Assembly (NCBI GenBank): GCA_001940925.1
Contig: MSGZ01000024.1
Coordinates: 280,779 to 344,778 of the forward strand
Source: Ruminococcus sp. Phil11
GTDB lineage: Bacteria > Bacillota > Clostridia > Oscillospirales > Ruminococcaceae
Length of the DNA stretch: 64,000 nt
Direction: 5' to 3'
The notes below the pieces were generated by a model. The model was not told where the DNA came from, made no database searches, and saw only the letters and a program-made list of their open reading frames with translations. Each line of letters starts with the position of its first letter. Positions within the stretch are counted from its first letter, which is position 1. A program made the translations under genes and the position numbers. Shown here piece by piece: positions 57,895-64,000 of this stretch.

Positions 57895-59088
57895 ATGACA
57901 AGATACGCGAAAATGATTCTGGCAACCGTTCCCATGATCCTGTGCACAGGTCTGCTGATGCAGCAGAATCAGGCAGCAGCGGAAGATGTCGTCGCACCGA
58001 ATCTGGCATTTTCATCACCGGAATTCCCTGACCGTACGCCGGATTTTCTGTATACGGGGGAGCCGATCACGCCGGAATTTTCATTGCGCCTGCCCGGACA
58101 GGATGCAATTCCGGCAGGCGTCTATACCTTCCGCATTGTCAGCGAGGACGGCGAGCAGACCAGCGCAGGCGTTAAGCCGGGCGTCGTAACAGTTGAGGCT
58201 TCGGCCAAGGAAACAGAACATAATCCTTATTACGGCAGCAAGCGGTTCCAGTTCCGGATCGTGCTGCCCGGAGATTGCGATCTGGACGGGACCTGCACGG
58301 CAGCAGATGCAGTGATGCTGCAGAGCTGGCTGCTGAAAAAATCAACGCCGGAAAGCTGGCGGGCAGCGGATCTTGATTCTGACAAGATCCTCAGTGCAAG
58401 GGATCTGACGGCGTTAAAACAGCGCATAACGGAACAGGAGGGGAGTGGCGATTTGAAGATCAGACTGACCGGCAGCACGGCTGACAAGCGGGACGAAGCC
58501 TTCCGGCGTCAGATGCAGGATGCAGTCACGGCGCGCGTGCCGGATATTGATTTTTCGCAGTTCACGTTTGAAACGCACGGCATGACGTATCTGCACGAAA
58601 AAAACGATGCAACGGTGGAGATCGGAAAGCAGTTCTATTTCTGGGTGTATTATCAGGATGTTCTGCTGGACCCGGAGCATTATGAGATCCATATTCAGCA
58701 GTATTATGACGGCAGGTTTGAAACGGAAGTAGATTTTCTGACTGCGGATATTCAGGAAAAGCTTGATACGGCGATCGCCGCGCCGCGCATTGCGGAAGCG
58801 GATGCGGTTCGTACCGCGCAGGCGTATGCAGCCGCGCTGCCGCTGCCCGATCTGCCGGATGTCCTTTATCAGCCCTCAGAACGGTTCGGAGAGAAACCGC
58901 AGCTTTTGGTTTATTCTCTGGAGGAGGAAAGGCTGGCCTATCTTATTTCCGATCCGCAGATCAACCGTTATGAGCTCGGGACAGGGATGAGCACGATCCT
59001 CTGTGAGGTGGCAGCGAAAGTATATGTCGATGCTGTGACTGGTGAGGCTCTGGAAAACCGGTACATGGTTATAAAGTCTGTCTGTTGA
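57895..59088 (+). CDS. Secreted protein with internal dockerin, probable companion of the upstream peptidase
   Basis: 397 residues. Signal peptide ~1-29. A beta-rich region (~35-120), then a dockerin-like segment in the middle (~122-185; GDCDLDGTCTAADAVMLQSW and DLDSDKILSARDLTALK), then ~200 residues of alpha/beta sequence with an FTP/PepSY flavour (QLLVYSLEEERLAYLI, AKVYVDAVTGEAL) like the propeptide of M4 enzymes. No catalytic motif. It lies 74 nt after the peptidase gene with AAAAGGAG. It could be an inhibitor or scaffold-linked chaperone of that peptidase; this is inference. Confidence 0.68.
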   Translation: MTRYAKMILATVPMILCTGLLMQQNQAAAEDVVAPNLAFSSPEFPDRTPDFLYTGEPITPEFSLRLPGQDAIPAGVYTFRIVSEDGEQTSAGVKPGVVTVEASAKETEHNPYYGSKRFQFRIVLPGDCDLDGTCTAADAVMLQSWLLKKSTPESWRAADLDSDKILSARDLTALKQRITEQEGSGDLKIRLTGSTADKRDEAFRRQMQDAVTARVPDIDFSQFTFETHGMTYLHEKNDATVEIGKQFYFWVYYQDVLLDPEHYEIHIQQYYDGRFETEVDFLTADIQEKLDTAIAAPRIAEADAVRTAQAYAAALPLPDLPDVLYQPSERFGEKPQLLVYSLEEERLAYLISDPQINRYELGTGMSTILCEVAAKVYVDAVTGEALENRYMVIKSVC

Positions 59089-59099
59089 TGAAAAACGGA

Positions 59100-59400
59100 G
59101 TAAGCGTAAACCGTCAACATATACTATCAAAGAAACAGACTCACCTCGAAGGTGGGTCTGTTTGATTATCAAGTATTGAATGGCAAGCTGATTGTTCCGG
59201 CAGGCTGCGAGAACAGCTCCGTCAGGTACTGCTCTGTGTCGATTCCGTTTGCCTGCGCGTTCGCAATAATCAAATACAGGATCGCACTGCATGCTGTGAC
59301 GTTCTCTGTATTGTAAAAAAGCCAATTCTTCCGACCGATCGCAAAACGGTCGGCTGGAACGATCATACTGCCCATTGATGCATTGAAAGGGTTCTACAAC
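59100..59400 (-). mobile_element. IS66-family element end with transposase C-terminus, copy 1 (truncated)
   Basis: The end begins GTAAGCG at 59100, the usual IS66 terminus, 12 nt after the previous gene. The minus-strand frame 59169-59375 encodes RFAIGRKNWLFYNTENVTAC, SAILYLIIANAQANGID and EYLTELF, the typical C-terminal end of IS66 TnpC. A hairpin (CAGACTCACCT against AGGTGGGTCTG) lies at the end. The rest is lost. A second copy of this end is at 63875. Confidence 0.78.
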
Positions 59401-59424
59401 AATAGTGATATTGAACTAACAATA

Positions 59425-60062
59425 GGGCACTTCTAAAAACCCTCTAAAATGCGTTTAAAAACTCAGTCAGATATAGAAATAGCGACACTCACTCCAAATC
59501 AGAGTGAATATCGCTTGAAAATGGCTTGTTTCTGTGGCTTTTATCACCCATTTTCTTCAAATGGGCGCAGTTATCCCATATCAGGCACTGGCTCGTTTTA
59601 AAAATCTATATCGACACATATTGTAGACTAAGTTCAAGAGTCCAATTTGTGTCCACGCACGCTTGAACCCGATACAGCGCAATGTGATACCCTTCATCGA
59701 GTTTGTCATAAATCCAAAAATGTGTTCTATTCTGCAGCGGATTTTTGATTTGCGGTTGTTCTCTTTCTTCTGTTCCTCGGTCAAAGGATTACCTCTGTAT
59801 CCTTTTTCACAGATCTCGTTCTTGCAGTTTTCAGGAAGATTTGCGGCAATTTCGGCACTGGAATAAGCGCTGTCGGCATAGAAAACTTCGTCATCATCAT
59901 CTAATAATTCGGTACACATCTGACTGTCATGAAGCGAGGCGGCACTTGCTCCGTAGCTTGTGATCAACTTACTGTCGGCATCGCATTTCACATGGTCTTT
60001 ATAACCAAAGTGCGTTTCTCCGTTTTTCTTTGGTAAGGGTATAATGTTCCACGTCTTCCAAT
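59425..60062 (-). pseudogene. IS5-family transposase remnant
   Basis: Minus-strand frame 59581-59991 and its upstream extension to ~60062 encode the C-terminal half of an IS5-type DDE transposase: HFGYKDHVKCDADSKL, AASLHDSQM, FYADSAYSS, KGYRGNPLTEEQKKENNRKS, CRIEHIFGFM. The N-terminal half is missing and the frame is disrupted near 60050. GGGCACTTCTAAAAAC at 59425-59440 is probably its terminal repeat. Nothing else is seen in 59400-59580. Confidence 0.78.
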
Positions 60063-60195
60063 CCGGTGTCTAAAGGAGTATAATAGATCTGAGCAGTTTC
60101 ATAGACTGTTTGGGAAAATCAATAATACTTCATTGGAGTGTTTTAGAGTAAATTAGACGCAGAAGGATGAAACGGTTTGGCATCAGAAACCACAA

Positions 60196-60271
60196 AAACC
60201 GAGCACTAGGTCGATCCTAGTGCTCGGTTTCAGTCTGTCGAAAAAGTCTAGCCACCGCTAGGCTTTTTCGC
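60196..60271. terminator. Two adjacent strong hairpins ahead of the IS1182 remnant
   Basis: CCGAGCACTAGG / CCTAGTGCTCGG with TTT after it (60199-60230), then CGAAAAAG-TCTAGC / GCTAGG-CTTTTTCG (60239-60270). They likely insulate or mark the end of the element. Confidence 0.6.
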
Positions 60272-60311
60272 ATTTTTATGGTATAATATAGGGGAAGGGA
60301 GCTGAGTAAGA

Positions 60312-60611
60312 ATGCTAAGTGAAAACAGAGCAGAACGGAATCAAATGGAATATTTCTGCATAGACAGTTTTGTACCGGAAGACCATCTACTGCGGAAGAT
60401 TGATGAAGCAGTGGATTTCAGAAAAATCTACGAGATTGTCAGTGATTTGTATTGTCATAACAACGGCAGACCGAGTGTCGATCCTGTCGTGCTGTTCAAG
60501 ATCGTTTTTATTCAGCATCTTTACGGCATCCCATCGCTGCGCCGTACTTGCGAAAGCAGGCAGGACAGAAACCGCAGGAAAAGCAGCACAGCAAGGATTC
60601 TCCTACTATAG
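60312..60611 (+). pseudogene. IS1182-family transposase, 5' remnant
   Basis: 79 good codons: ERNQMEYFCIDSFVPEDHLL, RKIDEAVDF, GRPSVDPVVLFKIVFIQHLY, GIPSLRRT match the N-terminus of IS1182 transposases. After ~60549 the sequence is unrelated and stops. TATAAT and GGGGAAGGGAG precede the start. Between 60612 and 61189 I see one perfect 12-bp hairpin (GAAATGCCCTCA / TGAGGGCATTTC, 60642-60671) and no gene. Confidence 0.78.
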
Positions 60612-61189
60612 AGTGAAGAATTATTTGTATAGAAAAAATATGAAATGCCCTCAATTTGATGAGGGCATTTCGTATATTAGCACATCGATTGAGATAAGAC
60701 GCTTGAAATCGGAAACTATCATGACTATTATATCTATGACATCCTGCCGTATTTCTTCCACGAGAGGCAGTGACCGCACGCAGAAATGCCGATGCGGAGA
60801 TGCAGTTTTTCCGATGATCAGAATCATCCGTTTGCCGCAGCGGCAGGCGGGTGATTGTTCTTTTTGTATAAGAAAGACCAAATATTGCGGAATGCAATAA
60901 TTAACGGAATGCCTGAATCTAGACAGAATTTATCGGGCGATCCGCAGAATGCACAGTAATCCGTGTGCAGAAAATGTGGCTGCCTCTTATTGTGAATGTT
61001 TAATTGCCAAATAATCACGAAAATGCCGCAATAATATACTAGTGATTTTTGCCGCAATATGTTATACTAAAAATGTTCTGAAGCGACCGGATCCGATCCG
61101 GCAATGCAGCACAGCCGCACTTCACAACAGATATTTGACGTTCTTTTCGCATCAGGGACAAAAATATTTTTACAACAGGAGTGAAACAA

Positions 61190-63151
61190 ATGAGAAAAGA
61201 GTTCAAAAGAATCGCAGCCTCCGCAATGTCCTTCTGTCTGCTCGCATCGGCGTTCCCGGCAGCAATGCCGGCACAGGCGGTTGATTATCCGGGCGACAGC
61301 GCGCTTTCAACGGTCGGCACGCCGTTTACATCGGTGAAGGACGGCCAGAAGTATGTGACCTGCGCATACGATTACAACAAGAAGCAGACCTGGATGCTGA
61401 ACAAGAGCAAAAATATCCGTGTCATCACAGACGGCAAGTATGACCCGAGTGATGTCAGAAAGCCCTTCGAGCCGCCGACTGCTGAGAACAGAACGCCGCT
61501 GCTCCGGAATTCTTCCTGGTGGAATACCAAGGCTGAGATGATGTATAACACGGAGAAGGTGTATGACTTCTATCAGCGGACACTCGGCCATTACAACTTT
61601 AATTTCAGCGGTGCGAGCAATCCGGCGCTCTATGTGTTTGAGTTCAAGAATCCCGGTGATGCACGTTCCGATGTTTGGATTCACAACAGTCCGAAATGTG
61701 CGGATGAGCCGATCAACTTCCTGGCATTCGGTTCCGCCGACAGCACCTTCAACAACATGGCTGTTGATCTCGGCGTTGTCGGGCATGAGTTCACGCACCT
61801 TGTTGCCTATCAGAAGGTGAAATGGTATCCGAACGTCATGGATGTGGAGACCGAAGCAATCATGGAAGCATACTGCGATATTCTGGGCGAGCTCATCGAG
61901 CCGGAGCCTGACTGGAAGGTCGGAGCGGATATCTTCAAGTATAACACCCAAAATCACACGAAGAAGTATTCGCTCAGAGATATGAAGAATCCCAGTGCGA
62001 CCAACAACCCGCAAGTCACCACACAGATCAAGTATTACAGCAATTACACGGATTTCAAGAATAATCTGGACTGGCTGAGAACTGAGCCGTATCCGTACAA
62101 GTCCTGCTATGTCGGCACAACAGTTCTTGACCGTGCCGCATATCTGATGTATACAGCCGGAAAGAATGCCGGAATCTCCCAGACCGATCTTGCAAAAATC
62201 TGGTACTATTCCCTCGACAACTTTAACTACTATACCGGCGATGCCACAAAGGCAACCTTCTTGGACTGCCGTGCCGCAGTCGTAAAGGCGGCACAGAACT
62301 ACTTCAACAATGATGTCGCCAAGATCCGCGTAATCGAGAAGGCCTTTGACGATGTGAAAATCTGCTACCAGACGGCGCCTTCCCAGCAGATGGCCGCAAA
62401 TGCGAACTATATGGCTGATTTTGTGCGTGCGGAAAGCCGCAAGCTGCCGTCCGGACGCTACTGGAATACCGGCAATCCGGATAAGACCAGTGAGTACGGC
62501 TGGCTGGATGATACATCCACCTATATGCTGATGGGACCGACTGCATATCCGGATTTCTGGACCTGCTACTGGCAGTATGACGAGCCGTACTATCAGTGTG
62601 CCGGCTTTGCAAAGAAGCTGCAGGTTGACTATTTCGGAACAAACACCTTTGTGCAGAACAGCGATGTGAACTATACGCCCCAGATCGGCGACCATCTGCG
62701 CGTTGATCAGTATTATAAGGGAAGCTCCATGAACAGCAGCCACAGTGTTTTCATTACCGGCGTGAACGGCAGCACCATTACATTTGCGGACTGCAATAAG
62801 GATAACAAGTGCGGAATCCGCTGGGCGCTGAATGCGACCTTCACCCGCGATTCGTCCGGAAGACTGAGCTATCAGCGCGACGGCTATGAGTGGCGGTTCA
62901 GCTGGGTGGAAAGACCGCTTAAGAAGGGCGATGTCAACGCAGACGGTCTGGTCGATTCCAAGGACCGTACCGTCATGTCCAATCTGCTGAAGGGCAATTT
63001 GTCCAATTCGATGCGCGATGTCTATCTCCGTCATCTTGCAGCAGATATCAACGGTGACGGCAAGGTGAACAGCACGGACAGCACGCTGCTGACACAGCTT
63101 GTCAACAACACAAACGGTGCGCGGAACAAGTACGGCTGTGTCCTGTACTGA
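61190..63151 (+). CDS. Secreted bifunctional protease: M4-like metallopeptidase, cysteine-peptidase-like domain and dockerin
   Basis: 653 residues. Signal peptide ~1-30. M4-type catalytic domain ~85-395 without the usual long FTP propeptide: zinc site HEFTH (H199, E200) and ETEAIMEAYCDILGE as the helix with the third ligand. Residues ~410-570 look like a CHAP/papain-like amidase domain (C470 in YYQCAGFAKKL, GDHLRVDQYY, His in SSHSVFITGV, then FADCN). A C-terminal type I dockerin has both calcium loops (DVNADGLVDSKDRTV and DINGDGKVNSTDSTL). ATG 61190 is used because GGAG fits; GTG 61181 is inside the RBS. Confidence 0.82.
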   Translation: MRKEFKRIAASAMSFCLLASAFPAAMPAQAVDYPGDSALSTVGTPFTSVKDGQKYVTCAYDYNKKQTWMLNKSKNIRVITDGKYDPSDVRKPFEPPTAENRTPLLRNSSWWNTKAEMMYNTEKVYDFYQRTLGHYNFNFSGASNPALYVFEFKNPGDARSDVWIHNSPKCADEPINFLAFGSADSTFNNMAVDLGVVGHEFTHLVAYQKVKWYPNVMDVETEAIMEAYCDILGELIEPEPDWKVGADIFKYNTQNHTKKYSLRDMKNPSATNNPQVTTQIKYYSNYTDFKNNLDWLRTEPYPYKSCYVGTTVLDRAAYLMYTAGKNAGISQTDLAKIWYYSLDNFNYYTGDATKATFLDCRAAVVKAAQNYFNNDVAKIRVIEKAFDDVKICYQTAPSQQMAANANYMADFVRAESRKLPSGRYWNTGNPDKTSEYGWLDDTSTYMLMGPTAYPDFWTCYWQYDEPYYQCAGFAKKLQVDYFGTNTFVQNSDVNYTPQIGDHLRVDQYYKGSSMNSSHSVFITGVNGSTITFADCNKDNKCGIRWALNATFTRDSSGRLSYQRDGYEWRFSWVERPLKKGDVNADGLVDSKDRTVMSNLLKGNLSNSMRDVYLRHLAADINGDGKVNSTDSTLLTQLVNNTNGARNKYGCVLY

Positions 63152-63177
63152 TCCTTTTTTCCTATGACAGAGAACGT

Positions 63178-63207
63178 CCCTGTGCAGAGATGCGCAGGGG
63201 TGTTTGT
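63178..63207 (+). terminator. Terminator of the dockerin-protease gene
   Basis: CCCTGTGCA and TGCGCAGGG pair around GAGA, then GTGTTTGTT. Confidence 0.7.
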
Positions 63208-63325
63208 TATATTTTGTGCCGGAAAGCAATCCGGCACCTGTTTCTGATATTTGCCGTTTTTGCACATAGGAGCGTGATATTCCGGCGGCTTTTTCATACG
63301 TTTTATTGGAAAGAGCGGAATCATA

Positions 63326-63355
63326 TTGACAAAAACAAGAGATATTTGCAATAAT
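63326..63355 (+). promoter_or_regulatory. Possible promoter of the Thr-rich small gene
   Basis: TTGACA at 63326-63331, an 18-nt spacer and AATAAT at 63350-63355. The -10 is weak. Confidence 0.45.
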
Positions 63356-63446
63356 CTGGATTAGTGATAATGCGGATATAAGAAATCACGATTCAGTATC
63401 ATCCCACTACTCAGTCTTACTAAAAACATTCTAAGGAGTATCTGTT

Positions 63447-64000
<554 letters not shown>

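Noticed and set aside
60642..60671. Terminator or CRISPR-type repeat at the 12-bp perfect hairpin
   Set aside because: A single copy with no T-run and no spaced repeats; left as an unexplained hairpin. No CRISPR array was seen anywhere in the window.

Overview
The window looks like chromosome of a fibre-degrading, cellulosome-forming gut Firmicute of the Ruminococcus (Oscillospiraceae) type. This is inferred from type I dockerins on several secreted enzymes, multidomain xylan-degrading proteins, clean TTGACA-N17-TATAAT promoters with AGGAGG ribosome binding sites, a BlaI/BlaR pair, a Firmicute-type SOS box and moderately high GC. I saw no rRNA or tRNA gene and no CRISPR array.

Layout. 1-4.2 kb: end of a ThiD-like kinase, a TrmH-type RNA methyltransferase with a GNAT acetyltransferase, and an XRE-cupin regulator with an acyl-CoA synthetase. 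4.2-17.3 kb: xylan-degradation locus with four large secreted dockerin proteins (tandem CE3 esterase; GH30-CBM22-dockerin-CE1; CBM22-GH10-CBM22-dockerin-GH43-CBM6; GH43-CBM22-dockerin-CE1). Three of them share a 37-38 nt direct-repeat box abutting the -35 element. 17.4-22.5 kb: an ECF sigma factor with a membrane partner, a PTP-like protein, and the c-di-AMP pair cdaA-cdaR.

22.8-37.3 kb is the most unusual part. A TM1266-type regulator (usually linked to iron-only hydrogenase systems) is followed by a tightly packed co-directional run holding two complete nitrogenase-like sets (NifH-like, NifD-like, NifK-like, twice). Small accessory genes lie among them, then hypF, hypC, hypD, a small gene and hypE. 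There is no hypA, hypB, nifB or hydrogenase structural gene in the window. The two NifK-like proteins differ in the cysteines that line up with P-cluster ligands, so the two sets probably do different jobs. A nitrogenase-like enzyme or scaffold working with a Hyp-made iron-cyanide-CO group is a hypothesis, not a demonstrated function.

37.4-49.1 kb: a CoaE-M18 aminopeptidase in-frame fusion, a lipoprotein-like gene, an SOS-controlled Y-family polymerase, a CotH-like lipoprotein, BlaI/BlaR with operators, an LRR-dockerin protein and a UvrD-like helicase. 49.1-52.1 kb: a second ECF sigma factor with a membrane partner that carries a C-terminal jelly-roll-like domain.

52.1-64 kb is a decayed mobile region (IS66, IS1380-like, IS5, IS1182 and serine recombinase remnants, and a broken serine hydrolase). 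It surrounds intact secreted genes: two M4-type metalloproteases (one with N-terminal cellulose-binding-like modules, one with a cysteine-peptidase-like domain and dockerin) and a dockerin-containing protein.
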